A DNA stretch of 64,000 nt from Sulfitobacter sediminilitoris (GCF_010667575.1 NZ_JAABNT010000003.1:62001-126000); one strand, 5' to 3'; positions 15,697 through 24,383 are shown, numbered from the stretch's first letter. Made by a program: numbers and translations. The notes: generated by a model from the sequence alone, not told the origin.

Positions 15697-16140
15697 CTAT
15701 TTCTTAGCCTTCTCCATCTTTTCAAGCTCTTTTGCGCAGCTATCTATTCTCTTGCAGATAGCTTCAGGCAGCTTCTCCGCGAATATTTTCGTAAATGACT
15801 TCTTGGCTGTCTTGCTCAGTTCATCGGAAGGCCCAAACTCCTTGCTCCATTCCGCGTGACAAAGACCTCTGAAGTTCTCATCTTTCCCATATTTCTTCAT
15901 GCACTCTTCAACAAATGCCTTCTTTGCAATTTGATGCTCTTTTGAGACTTCCTTACCGGCTTCCGCAACTTTCTTGCCTGTTTTCGCAGCAGATTCAAAC
16001 TTGTTAAAGGTCTTGCGAATTCTTTTGAGTGCATTTGAATCCAGCACCTTCTCAAGTGCCTTCAGACCCTTGTCCAAGGTATCCTTATCCTTTTTCATCT
16101 GGTCTTCTTTTTTCTTCTTTTCCTTTTCTTTGTCCGCCAT
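15697..16140 (-). CDS. Lysine-rich coiled-coil-like protein
   Basis: A 147-residue protein with a strong GGGAGG site five bases before its ATG. The N-terminus is a run of Lys and Glu (ADKEKEKKKKEDQMKKDKD), and most of the rest is charged helix with a few cysteines (EECMKKYGKDENFRGLCHAE; AICKRIDSCAKELEK). No signal peptide or membrane segment. It resembles in style the lysine-rich protein at 10022 and the coiled-coil protein at 13768 but is not obviously homologous. Function unknown. Confidence 0.6.
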   Translation of the reverse strand: MADKEKEKKKKEDQMKKDKDTLDKGLKALEKVLDSNALKRIRKTFNKFESAAKTGKKVAEAGKEVSKEHQIAKKAFVEECMKKYGKDENFRGLCHAEWSKEFGPSDELSKTAKKSFTKIFAEKLPEAICKRIDSCAKELEKMEKAKK

Positions 16141-16650
16141 TGGACCTCCCCCCTAGCCAATTTTTCCCAAGTGAACCGCGTTGCCCGACATCCCCTAAGT
16201 TAGATGCCTTTTTGCAGGGTGCCGCTGTTCTGCGCTCTGATCAACCCTTTTGGGCAGGCAGTAAGGTCACCTTGAGGGAAATGAGCGCATACTGTTTGCT
16301 CTGATCGAAGCCCACCCCAAGCTTCATCCGCCCTTAATCAGTCAAAAGTGGTTAACACTCTCTGGATCTTAAGCACTGGCAGAGGTCGAATACATGTTAC
16401 CGGGTGGGGGTATGTGGCCCATGCCTAACCTTGCAGGCCCTGTCTCTTACCTAGTCCAACAGTTTCTGGGGGTAGGGAGGCGCAAAGAGGTCTCTGTGTA
16501 CGAGACGAGACCCTCCCGTGGCTTCACGCTCACCGTATCTAATCAGCATCACATGACCGTAGTCACGCCGTAATCATGCCGAATGTCTACCATGTGTCTA
16601 CTAAGGCAAGAATGGCCTCGGGCGAGTTTCTGGTAAGTCTTTGATTTTGA
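16141..16650. other. Noncoding right end of island
   Basis: About 510 bases with no gene I can support. It contains the arm-type repeat pair at 16572-16603 next to the tRNA. Short open frames here lack start signals and recognisable domains. Confidence 0.5.
16572..16603. repeat. Arm-type repeats next to right attachment site
   Basis: Two adjacent 11-mers, AATGTCTACCA (16582-16592) and TGTGTCTACTA (16593-16603), preceded by AATCATGCC. The 32 bases match 6191-6222 inside the left end at 27 positions and in the same orientation. The block ends 46 bases before the tRNA repeat, almost the same distance as on the left (42 bases between core and block), as expected for the two arms of one attachment site after circularisation. 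Confidence 0.7.
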
Positions 16651-16723
16651 TGGTGCCCCCACACGGACTCGAACCGCGGACCTACTGATTACAAATCAGT
16701 TGCTCTACCAGCTGAGCTATAGG
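16650..16723. repeat. Right attachment site within tRNA-Thr
   Basis: The 74-bp partner of 6075-6148, identical at every position. It covers all but the first three bases of the intact tRNA-Thr plus one flanking base. Chromosomal sequence resumes to the right at the tRNA 5' end. Confidence 0.9.
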
Positions 16724-16726
16724 GGC
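16651..16726 (-). tRNA. tRNA-Thr (anticodon TGT)
   Basis: A 76-base cloverleaf on the minus strand with CCA encoded. The acceptor stem GCCCCTA pairs with TGGGGGC, the anticodon arm is ACTGA-TTTGTAA-TCAGT with anticodon TGT (reads ACA), and the T-arm carries GGTTCGAGTCC. This is the intact copy; the island occupies its 3' side. Its promoter should lie in the 220-base gap to the right (16727-16948), which holds no supported gene. Confidence 0.95.
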
Positions 16727-16948
16727 CAACGTTTTGCAACGCTGAGGACCGACAGCGGCTGACCGCCTGTTCGGTGTGGGCGTTCTTTAGTTGATGCTGA
16801 TTATGGATGCAAGCACTCTCGGCACTCATTTGGCATCATTTTTTCATCTTGGTTTGAGGGCAGCCTGCAGAACGATTTTGGCGTTTTACACAAGGCGGCA
16901 GAGCCTGTATTCACAAGCGCAATCAAGCAAAGGTCCGAGTAACAATTT

Positions 16949-17824
16949 ATGCAGCTTGTCTTGCAAACAGGGGCGCACTTTACCGAGCAGGAACGGCTGA
17001 TCAAATCGGTTCTGCGCAACAAGGATGCGTTCGCCAAGCGCGGTATCACCGTGCCAGGACCCAACAGCTATCGTGCGCTGGTGCGCGATACCCTTAATGC
17101 CATGAGCAGGGCGCCGGCCTCGCCACAGGCACGAGAGGTTCTGCTCGACGTGATTTTGGATGACGCGCCAGCAGACCGGGTGATACTTTCTGATGCCAAT
17201 TTCTTCCGCACCGCAGGAACGGCGATCCAGAAAGGTGTTCTTTACCCCGCAGCACCTGAACGGATGGCACATATGGCGGCGTTGTTTCCGCAGGATGATC
17301 TTGAGATTTTCCTTGCTATTCGGAACCCCGCAACCCTGATACCGATCCTTTTTGACAAGTCTATTGACCAGTCCGATGATGCATTCTGGGCCGGGTGCGG
17401 GCCATTTGATATCCGGTGGTCCGATACCGTGGCAGCCATTCGGGAGGCGGCACCCGACATCCCAATCACCATTTGGTGCGCCGAAGATACGCCGGTCATA
17501 TGGTCGCAAATCATCCGCGAGTTGGCAGGCATAGATCCGCACGAAAAGATCGTAGGCGGTTTCGATCTTCTAACCTCGATCATGAGCAAGGAGGGGATGG
17601 AGCGTTTCCGCAGCTACATGCACAGCCACCCCGATATGTCTGAGATGCAGAAACGTCGGGTCATTGCGGTATTCCTCGACAAGTTCGCGCTAGAAGAGGA
17701 AATCGAAGAAGAGCTCGACATGCCGGGCTGGACCGAAGAGTTGGTGGAAGAACTGACCGAACTCTACGACGAGGATGTCCTCGTATTGCAGCGGTTGCCC
17801 GGCGTCACATTGATCGGTCCCTGA
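16949..17824 (+). CDS. Conserved hypothetical, sulfotransferase-like N-terminus
   Basis: A 291-residue protein. The opening (LVLQTGAHFTEQERLIKSVL followed by NKDAFAKRGITVPGPNSYR) follows the spacing of bacterial sulfotransferase-like proteins, in which a strand and P-loop are followed by 'L..N...L...GI..PG'. A canonical PAPS-binding loop (KTGTTS) is absent, so catalytic activity is doubtful. The C-terminal 60 residues are acidic and helical. The ribosome-binding site is weak. It is chromosomal, just right of the tRNA, and convergent with the decarboxylase gene, ending 13 bases from its stop. Confidence 0.6.
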   Translation: MQLVLQTGAHFTEQERLIKSVLRNKDAFAKRGITVPGPNSYRALVRDTLNAMSRAPASPQAREVLLDVILDDAPADRVILSDANFFRTAGTAIQKGVLYPAAPERMAHMAALFPQDDLEIFLAIRNPATLIPILFDKSIDQSDDAFWAGCGPFDIRWSDTVAAIREAAPDIPITIWCAEDTPVIWSQIIRELAGIDPHEKIVGGFDLLTSIMSKEGMERFRSYMHSHPDMSEMQKRRVIAVFLDKFALEEEIEEELDMPGWTEELVEELTELYDEDVLVLQRLPGVTLIGP

Positions 17825-17837
17825 CTTACACGACCCA

Positions 17838-19250
17838 TCACATCTGGTTGGCAATCTCTGTTATCACGTCATACGCCATCCGGACGTCATCTTCAGTACA
17901 ACTGAACGCACCAGCCTGAAAACGAATGACAAGAGCACCATCAATCCGGGTTTGCGTCAGATAGATCCGACCGTCCGTGTTGATCGCATTCACAAGGTCT
18001 TGGTTCAACGTATCGAGATCAATTGCGCCATTTGGCACGTACCGAAAGGTGAAAAGGGAAAGCATGGGCGGTGTGACGATTTCAAAATCTGGCGTGGCAG
18101 CCAACCGATCTGCCAAGGCTTCTGCCCATTTCACGTGGTTGCGGATCATCTCACGCAATCCGTCCAACCCATGTGCCCTTAACAGAAACCAAAGCTTGAG
18201 GGCGCGGAATCTTCGGCCCAGGGGTACGGACCATTCGGAATAGTTAATGATCCCGTCTGCCCCATGTGTCTTGAGGTATTCTGGCTGGATCGCCAGTGTT
18301 TTTACCAAGGTTTCGGGGTCTTTGAGAAAATGGGTGGTGCAGTCAAACTGTGCTCCCAGCCACTTGTGCGGGTTCAGCACGATACTGTCGGCACGCTCCA
18401 CCCCTCGCCACATCGCCTGATATTCAGGACAGATCATGGCAGCCCCGGCCCAAGCGGCATCGACATGGACATAAAGTTTCTCTGCCTCGGCCACATCCAT
18501 CACCGCGCTGATGTCATCGGTCGCACCGGCGCTGGTGCCGCCCACACAGGCGATAATACCTGCAGGCATGTACCCCTCCTTGGCACGGTCTGCCGCTATC
18601 GCTTCTCGCAAGGCGTCCACCTGCATGGCGCGATTTGGACCTGAGGATGGGATACGCACCAGATTGGCCTCTCCGATCCCCGCGATCCAGATGGCACGAT
18701 CAATCGATGTATGCACTTCGGCGCTGGCATAGACACGCAGGCGGGGTTGCCCGGTCAGCCCATCGCGGTTTCCGGCCCAGTTCAGCGCCCGTTCCCGCAT
18801 GCTGAGCACGGCGCACAGGGTCGCGGTGCTTGCGCTATCCTGAATGACGCCGGAAAACCCATCAGGCAAACCCACTGCCTGCCGCATCCAATCGCAAGTC
18901 CGCGTCTCAAGTTCGGTCGCCGCCGGAGAGGTCTGCCACAACATGCATTGCGCTGCGATGGCATTGACATAGCTTTCCGCCAGAACAGAAACCGGTGCAG
19001 CATTGGCTGGGAAATAGGCAAAGAACCGGGGGTGCTGCCAATGCGTCATCCCGGGCATGATTGTCTGTTCCAAATCGTTCAGGATGGCGTCAATCGATTC
19101 TGCCGTGTCGGGTGCGCTCTTGGGCAGCTGCGCGATAATCTCGCCGGGTTTGGTCTGGGCGCGCACGGGACGGTCGCGCAGGTAGAGATGGTAATCCGCA
19201 GCCCAATCAGCAGCATCGCGACCCCGTTTGCGAAAATCTTCCCAATCCAT
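17838..19250 (-). CDS. PLP-dependent aromatic-L-amino-acid decarboxylase family
   Basis: A 470-residue group II decarboxylase. The cofactor lysine is in LNPHKWLGAQFDC, the conserved HVDAAWAG carries the aspartate that contacts the pyridine nitrogen, and DSASTATLCAV matches the phosphate-binding region. The N-terminus (THWQHPRFFAYFPANAAPVS) is that of the DOPA/tryptophan/tyrosine decarboxylase branch. It converts an L-amino acid to its amine in the cytoplasm; the exact substrate cannot be read from sequence. It stands alone on the minus strand, separated by 88 bases from the galactoside cluster. Confidence 0.9.
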   Translation of the reverse strand: MDWEDFRKRGRDAADWAADYHLYLRDRPVRAQTKPGEIIAQLPKSAPDTAESIDAILNDLEQTIMPGMTHWQHPRFFAYFPANAAPVSVLAESYVNAIAAQCMLWQTSPAATELETRTCDWMRQAVGLPDGFSGVIQDSASTATLCAVLSMRERALNWAGNRDGLTGQPRLRVYASAEVHTSIDRAIWIAGIGEANLVRIPSSGPNRAMQVDALREAIAADRAKEGYMPAGIIACVGGTSAGATDDISAVMDVAEAEKLYVHVDAAWAGAAMICPEYQAMWRGVERADSIVLNPHKWLGAQFDCTTHFLKDPETLVKTLAIQPEYLKTHGADGIINYSEWSVPLGRRFRALKLWFLLRAHGLDGLREMIRNHVKWAEALADRLAATPDFEIVTPPMLSLFTFRYVPNGAIDLDTLNQDLVNAINTDGRIYLTQTRIDGALVIRFQAGAFSCTEDDVRMAYDVITEIANQM

Positions 19251-19338
19251 GTTGTCTCTCCCATGGCGATGACGCCCCAGAGTAGAGGGCAGTCGAATTA
19301 CTTAATGTGTTAAGCAAATGAGCTATTACTGTCAACGT

Positions 19339-21255
19339 TCAGACTGGATCGTTGTCATGGGGCCACCAAACAACATCAGCGGGGGCGATCTCTGCGCCGT
19401 TCCAATTCACCGGGGTGGAGCCATAGTTGAAAGCAAACCGATGGCTTGTTGTATCGCGCAACCGCAGGCCTTCGGGTAGAAGCGTGAGATCAGCATCTTT
19501 GACAAGGACCGAGACGAGCCGATCCCAAAGCGGCTGATCTGGCCAACCACCGAGATAATGCATTGCACCTGTTCTTGCGACGACGGCGCTGCCGTCCTGC
19601 AATGACATGATTGCCTCTGCCGTTCCTTGCAGCGTCTCGACCCAATGCAAGACGGTACCGCCACCAGCGACCGTGCGTGTGCAAGAAGGGGGAAGGCTTT
19701 GAACCATCGTCACTTTTAGATCAAGGGACGGGACATTGGGACCGAGGGGCAGGGCGGTGGACATCTCAGGGGTCATCAGGTTGGTCCGCGGTCCCAGAAG
19801 GCAGGGAACGTCGGCGTCCGATAGCGACTGCATCAAGCCGGGCGACATATGGGCAAGCCCCGGGGCAAAGATTGCTTTGTAATCTGCCATCTGACCTGTC
19901 GTGGCATCGGGCGGTAAAAAATCTACAGACAAGCCATGGCGCCTTAATGCGCGGTAGGCGTCGAACACCAGACGGAAATAGTCAAAATCGGCTCCCTGCG
20001 GCAGGGTCTTCCATGCCCAGTCTGACGCGTAATCAAAGATCAGCGCGACTGGCGCCTTTCTGGGGGCGATTTCAGGCATTTCAGCCAATTCCGCAGCCGC
20101 TTGTCTTGCCTCGGCCAATCCCGGCGCTTCAGCATCATCAGCACGCAGCAGGCCCGCGTGCATCTGCTCTTGCGCAAAATGCGCTTGCCGCCAACGGAAA
20201 TAGCTCACGACTTCGGCGCCGTGCGCAAAGGCCTCCCACGTCCAAAGCCGCACCATGCCGGGCAGGGGGGCAGGATTGTAGGGGGCCCAGTTCACCGGCC
20301 CGGGCTGTTGTTCCATAACCCACCAGCGCCCATTGTTCATGGCGCGGTAAAGATCGTGGTGAAACGCCTGCATGTCTGGATCGCCCTGCTGCAGATACCG
20401 TGTCTTGTGCGCGGTATCCCCTTCTAAACGATCTGACAGAAACCCGATCGGGTAGCTGTCCCATGACGCGATATCGAGGTCACGGGCCACTGCGAAATGA
20501 TCAAACTCCAGCACTCTGCCCATGTAGTTGTGAATGAGTGGTGCATCGGTCAACGGACGAAGGGCGGCCACTTGCGCGGCATTCCACGCCACCACCTGAT
20601 CCGAGGCAAAACGGCGGAAAGCCATTTCGTGTGCCGGATTGGGTTGAGTGACCGTAAGGTTGGGCAGATCAATATCATCAAAGCTGTCGTATTCCATCGA
20701 CCAGAAGACATTGCCCCACGCCCGGTTCAGTGCATCGGTGCTTTGGTATTTCCGAGCGAGCCAGTCGCGGAAAGCATGCCGGGCGGCATGCGAATAGCTC
20801 AGGACCGTATCGTGGCAGCCGTACTCATTGTCGATCTGCCATGCCGCGATACGTGGATCGCGCCCATATCGCTTGCCAAGTGTTGCTGCCATCTCGGCAG
20901 CCGCTTTGCGGTACCCTGCGTGACTGTGGCAGTAATGTCTGCGTGAACCGAACGTGCGCGGACGCCCTTCGACGTCGGCTGCCAGCATGTCGGGAAAGCG
21001 GTCAAGCATCCAGCGGGGGGGCGTTGCGGACGGGGTACCAAGAACAATCTTCAGACCCGCCCGGGCAAGGGTTGCGATGGCTTTGTCCAGCCATTCAAAA
21101 GTAAACGCACCGGGTTTCGGTTCCAGCCGGGACCACGCGAATTCTCCGATACGGACCCAGGTGATCCCTGCGTCTGCCATCCGGGCGGCATCGCGTTCCC
21201 ACATGTCCTCGGGCCAGTGTTCCGGATAGTAACAAACGCCAAGCGCCCGTTTCAC
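19339..21255 (-). CDS. Beta-galactosidase, GH42 family
   Basis: A 638-residue glycoside hydrolase. It begins with the hallmark GVCYYPEHWPEDMWERDA; the acid/base Glu is in WQIDNEYGCH and the nucleophile Glu in WVMEQQPGPVNWAPYN. Domain order is TIM barrel, trimerisation domain (from about residue 390) and a C-terminal beta domain. There is no signal peptide, so it acts in the cytoplasm on imported beta-galactosides. It is the last gene of the minus-strand catabolic set and overlaps the lactonase gene by four bases. Confidence 0.93.
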   Translation of the reverse strand: MKRALGVCYYPEHWPEDMWERDAARMADAGITWVRIGEFAWSRLEPKPGAFTFEWLDKAIATLARAGLKIVLGTPSATPPRWMLDRFPDMLAADVEGRPRTFGSRRHYCHSHAGYRKAAAEMAATLGKRYGRDPRIAAWQIDNEYGCHDTVLSYSHAARHAFRDWLARKYQSTDALNRAWGNVFWSMEYDSFDDIDLPNLTVTQPNPAHEMAFRRFASDQVVAWNAAQVAALRPLTDAPLIHNYMGRVLEFDHFAVARDLDIASWDSYPIGFLSDRLEGDTAHKTRYLQQGDPDMQAFHHDLYRAMNNGRWWVMEQQPGPVNWAPYNPAPLPGMVRLWTWEAFAHGAEVVSYFRWRQAHFAQEQMHAGLLRADDAEAPGLAEARQAAAELAEMPEIAPRKAPVALIFDYASDWAWKTLPQGADFDYFRLVFDAYRALRRHGLSVDFLPPDATTGQMADYKAIFAPGLAHMSPGLMQSLSDADVPCLLGPRTNLMTPEMSTALPLGPNVPSLDLKVTMVQSLPPSCTRTVAGGGTVLHWVETLQGTAEAIMSLQDGSAVVARTGAMHYLGGWPDQPLWDRLVSVLVKDADLTLLPEGLRLRDTTSHRFAFNYGSTPVNWNGAEIAPADVVWWPHDNDPV

Positions 21256-22109
21256 AGCAAGACCTGCGGTTCAGCCAACCCCTGGGCGACACCTGCCAAG
21301 GTGAATGTCGCCCCGTTCAATGGGCGTTTTTCGATTTCTTCCGCGCGCAGCCCGTCAGTGGCGGATGTGACAAACAAGTCGCGCAGGTCTGGACCGCCGA
21401 AAGCGGGGCATGTGGGTTGGCGTGCCGGCACGTCGATACGGCGCAGCTCTGTTCCGTCAGGGGCAAAGCAGATCACGCAAGCGGCCCCCCACATCGCACA
21501 CCAGAGGTTGCCATTGGCATCCGTTACGGCACCATCCGGGTAAAGGCGGCTTTCCGTGAGATCTGCAAAGATGCTCGGCGCACCGGTTGGCCATCCGTTT
21601 TCGGCCTCAAGGGGCTGTCGCATGATCTTTTGTGTCAAAGTGTCGGTATAATAGGCGCAGGACCGATCAGGCGCGAAGCAGATTGCGTTGCTGATCGTAA
21701 CGTCTGGGACAAGCTTGCGCAGCGTACCTTTGAAATAGCGGTAGATGGCACCGGCCTGCGGCTCAGCCTTCTTGCCCATTGTCCCGATCCAGAATCCGCC
21801 CCAAGGATCAGCGCGTCCGTCATTGGAGCGTGTTATCGGGTTTTCTGCATCCAGCGCGCAGATCTTTTCTTTCGCTCCTGTAGCAATTGCAAATCGCCAA
21901 AGCGCCGTTTCTGACGCCAGAAGCAACGTGTCTTCATCGACCCATCCCGCCGCCGAAAAATGCTCATCGAAAGACCATTCCGAGGTGTCTGCGCCAGATC
22001 GCGACAAAAGACGTTTGCCCAGAATATCAACCCAGAACAGTGTTTTGCGCGTTGGGTGCCACAGCGGGCCCTCTCCTAGAACATTCAAACGGCTGTCAAA
22101 AGTATTCAC
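21252..22109 (-). CDS. SMP-30/gluconolactonase-family sugar lactonase
   Basis: A 285-residue six-bladed propeller of the regucalcin family. Metal-binding landmarks are the first-strand Glu in VLGEGPLWH, the Asn/Asp pair in RSNDGRADPWGGFWIGTMG, the Asn of TISNAICFAPD and the Asp in LYPDGAVTDANGNLWCAMWG. In this cluster it most likely opens galactono-lactone, the product of the neighbouring galactose dehydrogenase. It overlaps both neighbours by four bases. Confidence 0.88.
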   Translation of the reverse strand: MNTFDSRLNVLGEGPLWHPTRKTLFWVDILGKRLLSRSGADTSEWSFDEHFSAAGWVDEDTLLLASETALWRFAIATGAKEKICALDAENPITRSNDGRADPWGGFWIGTMGKKAEPQAGAIYRYFKGTLRKLVPDVTISNAICFAPDRSCAYYTDTLTQKIMRQPLEAENGWPTGAPSIFADLTESRLYPDGAVTDANGNLWCAMWGAACVICFAPDGTELRRIDVPARQPTCPAFGGPDLRDLFVTSATDGLRAEEIEKRPLNGATFTLAGVAQGLAEPQVLL

Positions 22110-22711
22110 TTCGCGGCCTCCCTGTAGGCGTCAACGATCCGTGCTGCGCGCGCGCCCACATCTACGGCTGTCATACCCGGCTTGTAGAGCGCCGAGCCAA
22201 TACCGAATCCATCGGCAGAAGCCGCGATCCAATCACCAAAGTTGTCTGGTCCGGCGCCTCCCACGGCGTATACTCTTGTACCTTGCGGCAGGATGGCGCG
22301 CATTGCTGACAACCCGGCGGGTCCAGCCATAGAACCGGGGAACAGCTTTAGACCGTCCGCGCCTGCCTCCAGGGCAGCCAGAGCTTCGGTGGGTGTAAAG
22401 ACACCCGGCCAACTTTGCATACCGCGTGCTTTGGTGCGTCTGATAACCTCCCGGTTGCAGTTGGGCGAAACGATGATCTGGCCCCCCGCATCGGCGACGG
22501 CATCAACCTCTGCCACGGTCAGAACCGTACCTGCGCCAACGACAGCCCGGTCGCCCAGACAGTGCGCCAAGGCCGCAATGCTGTCCAACGGATCGGGCGA
22601 ATTCAGCGGCACCTCGATCGTCGTCAAGCCAGCGGCAACAAGTGCCTCCCCGATGGCCGGAGCCTCACCCGGTGTAATCCCGCGCAGGATGGCGATAAGC
22701 GGATAGGTCAT
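22106..22711 (-). CDS. dgoA: 2-dehydro-3-deoxy-6-phosphogalactonate aldolase
   Basis: A 201-residue class I aldolase of the KDPG/KDPGal family. The Schiff-base lysine is in GADGLKLFPGS and the catalytic Glu in TIEVPLNSPDP; the phosphate-binding end is YAVGGAGPDNFGDW. LNSP after the Glu is the form usual in the galactonate branch, whereas gluconate-branch enzymes normally read LRTP. It cleaves KDPGal to pyruvate and glyceraldehyde 3-phosphate. It overlaps the kinase gene by four bases. Confidence 0.9.
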   Translation of the reverse strand: MTYPLIAILRGITPGEAPAIGEALVAAGLTTIEVPLNSPDPLDSIAALAHCLGDRAVVGAGTVLTVAEVDAVADAGGQIIVSPNCNREVIRRTKARGMQSWPGVFTPTEALAALEAGADGLKLFPGSMAGPAGLSAMRAILPQGTRVYAVGGAGPDNFGDWIAASADGFGIGSALYKPGMTAVDVGARAARIVDAYREAAK

Positions 22712-23610
22712 CGTGCGTCCTTTGTGTGTCGATATGCGGCAGTAAGCCCTGCCAGTGTCATACGTGCCGCGTCAGCAATGGTTGCGGGCACCCCCTGATT
22801 TCCCAAGGCACGTGCATAGAACGTCGCAAGTGATGTGTCCCCGATGATGGCGATATTCATCCCAAGCCAATAGGGACGAGCGGCGGAAAGCTCTGCTCCG
22901 ATCAGCAGGCCGGAAAGGCGCGCCCGGCTTACCTCTGGCGAGGTGCCTTTGAGAAGATCATCTGCCCGGATTGAAAATAAACGGGCAGCAAGCTTTTCCG
23001 GTTTGCTCAGCGCCTCTTCGATGCTGTTGTCAAAGGCCACTGCATCCCAGTCTTCACCGCCGACTGAGTGACGCAGGACAGACTGTGTGGACAAAAGCGA
23101 AAACATCTCGCCGGTCATGTAGGTCTCGAAACTGACTACTTCACCGGCGGACACCTGCGCCCATTTCGTATGGGTGCCGGGCAGGCAAATGACGCCGTCC
23201 CAGTTGGGGTTGAGGGAAAGAAAACCCGCAATCTGGGTTTCTTCCCCACGCATCACGTCCGATGGTGTGGTCTGGCGCAATCCCGGCAGAACCCGCACAT
23301 CAAACGCATCTGATGTCGGGCGCACCACGCTTTCCGACAATGGCTTACACGGGACTGAACGATAGGGCGCCTCTACCCAGCCTTGCCGTGACCCAACCAT
23401 GCCGCAGGCAATGATGGGTGTCTTCGGTGAGACATTCCAGCCAGCCAGCAAAGCTGTCAAAGCAGACTCGAAACCTGTTTTCTCAAGGTTGCCCATCCCG
23501 TCGCCCGACCGCGCGCTGTCCAGCACAGCACCGCCCTGCATTGCCCAGCCGCGCAGGTTGCTTGTGCCCCAGTCAAGCGCGATCCATTCTGGTGTGATCG
23601 GGTTGGTCAT
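22708..23610 (-). CDS. dgoK: 2-dehydro-3-deoxygalactonokinase
   Basis: A 300-residue sugar acid kinase started at the ATG complementary to 23608-23610; the frame is open further upstream but that part runs antisense-like through the dehydrogenase gene. Family signs are the N-terminal WIALDWGTSNLRGWAM (ATP phosphate loop), IACGMVGSRQGWVEAPY, and the central MRGEETQIAGFL and CLPGTHTKWAQV. It phosphorylates KDGal before cleavage by the adjacent aldolase. It starts two bases after the dehydrogenase stop. Confidence 0.92.
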   Translation of the reverse strand: MTNPITPEWIALDWGTSNLRGWAMQGGAVLDSARSGDGMGNLEKTGFESALTALLAGWNVSPKTPIIACGMVGSRQGWVEAPYRSVPCKPLSESVVRPTSDAFDVRVLPGLRQTTPSDVMRGEETQIAGFLSLNPNWDGVICLPGTHTKWAQVSAGEVVSFETYMTGEMFSLLSTQSVLRHSVGGEDWDAVAFDNSIEEALSKPEKLAARLFSIRADDLLKGTSPEVSRARLSGLLIGAELSAARPYWLGMNIAIIGDTSLATFYARALGNQGVPATIADAARMTLAGLTAAYRHTKDAR

Positions 23611-23612
23611 TC

Positions 23613-24383
23613 CTACCCCGTCGTCACAACGCCGCCATCGACGACCATGCATTGCCCCGTCATCATCCGGCTGGCATCGGAGGCCAAAAACAGGACGGCA
23701 TCCACGATGTCCTGTGGGGACAGGTGGGTTTTCAGGCATTGTCGTTCCAGATGCGCGGCAAGATCTTCTGGCGTTGCCCAAAGGTCCAATTGCTTTTGGG
23801 TCATTACCCACCCCGGGGCCAGCGCGTTGACCCGTACCCCGTCCGGGCCGAATTCTCTGGCAAGAGAGCGGCTGAGGGCGGTGATCGCCCCGTTGGCGGC
23901 GGTGTAGGCGGGATAGCCGGAATTCCCCATCATATAGCTGATGGAGCTGAAGTTGATAATGGCACCGGCGTGTTTGGCCTGCATCCCGGGCAATACCGCC
24001 TGTGCGGCAAAGAAGTACGCTTTGAGATTGATTGCCTGCAGCTGGTCCCAATGCTCTGGCGTCAGATCCGCAGTACGATGCCTTTCGTCATTGGCCGCAT
24101 TGCTGACCAGCACATCCACCGCGCCATGCGCCTTTGCAGCCTCTGAAATTGTTGCCTTCAACCGATCCGTGTCCGTCACGTCACCCTGCAGGAATAGCGG
24201 GGCTCTGCCGTGCTTTTCGGCCATTTCGGCCACGAAGGCAGATGCGTCCGAACGCCCGATAAAGGCCACCTTAGCACCTTGGCCCAGAAACCCGTCTGTG
24301 AGAGAGGCTCCGATCCCTGAGCCACCGCCGGTGATGAAAACGGACTTGCCATCAAGATCATGAAACGTCGCGGTCTGTATCAC
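23613..24383 (-). CDS. SDR-family galactose dehydrogenase, atypical active site
   Basis: A 256-residue short-chain dehydrogenase. The NAD-binding GGGSGIG (residues 19-25), the NAA segment and the substrate-side Ser147 are present. The catalytic YxxxK box reads Tyr160-Thr-Ala-Ala-Asn164, so the lysine that normally lowers the Tyr pKa is replaced by Asn. The C-terminus (TGQCMVVDGGVV) is regular. Placed between a galactosidase and the lactonase, kinase and aldolase, it most likely oxidises D-galactose to its lactone; the substrate is inference. A 100-base gap to the alpha-galactosidase gene holds no recognised feature. Confidence 0.82.
   Translation of the reverse strand: MIQTATFHDLDGKSVFITGGGSGIGASLTDGFLGQGAKVAFIGRSDASAFVAEMAEKHGRAPLFLQGDVTDTDRLKATISEAAKAHGAVDVLVSNAANDERHRTADLTPEHWDQLQAINLKAYFFAAQAVLPGMQAKHAGAIINFSSISYMMGNSGYPAYTAANGAITALSRSLAREFGPDGVRVNALAPGWVMTQKQLDLWATPEDLAAHLERQCLKTHLSPQDIVDAVLFLASDASRMMTGQCMVVDGGVVTTG

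Larger units (their letters stand above)
6075..16726. mobile_element. Integrative island in a tRNA-Thr gene
   Basis: A 10.7 kb element bounded by a 74-bp perfect direct repeat (6075-6148 and 16650-16723) made of nearly all of a tRNA-Thr gene. Only the right copy is complete, so the left copy is the displaced chromosomal 3' part. A P4-type tyrosine integrase begins 107 bases inside the left end, and both ends carry TGTCTACTA-type repeats 43-47 bases from the core. Inside, the sequence is visibly more AT-rich than the flanks, and most genes are small and unrecognised. I see no capsid, tail, terminase, conjugation or transposase genes, so it is a genomic island or a satellite-like element rather than a full prophage. 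Pieces of at least two older integrases lie inside it. Confidence 0.92.

Noticed and set aside
6075-16726. Island as a complete prophage or conjugative element
   Set aside because: No terminase, portal, capsid, tail, lysis, relaxase or type IV secretion genes could be recognised in the interval.
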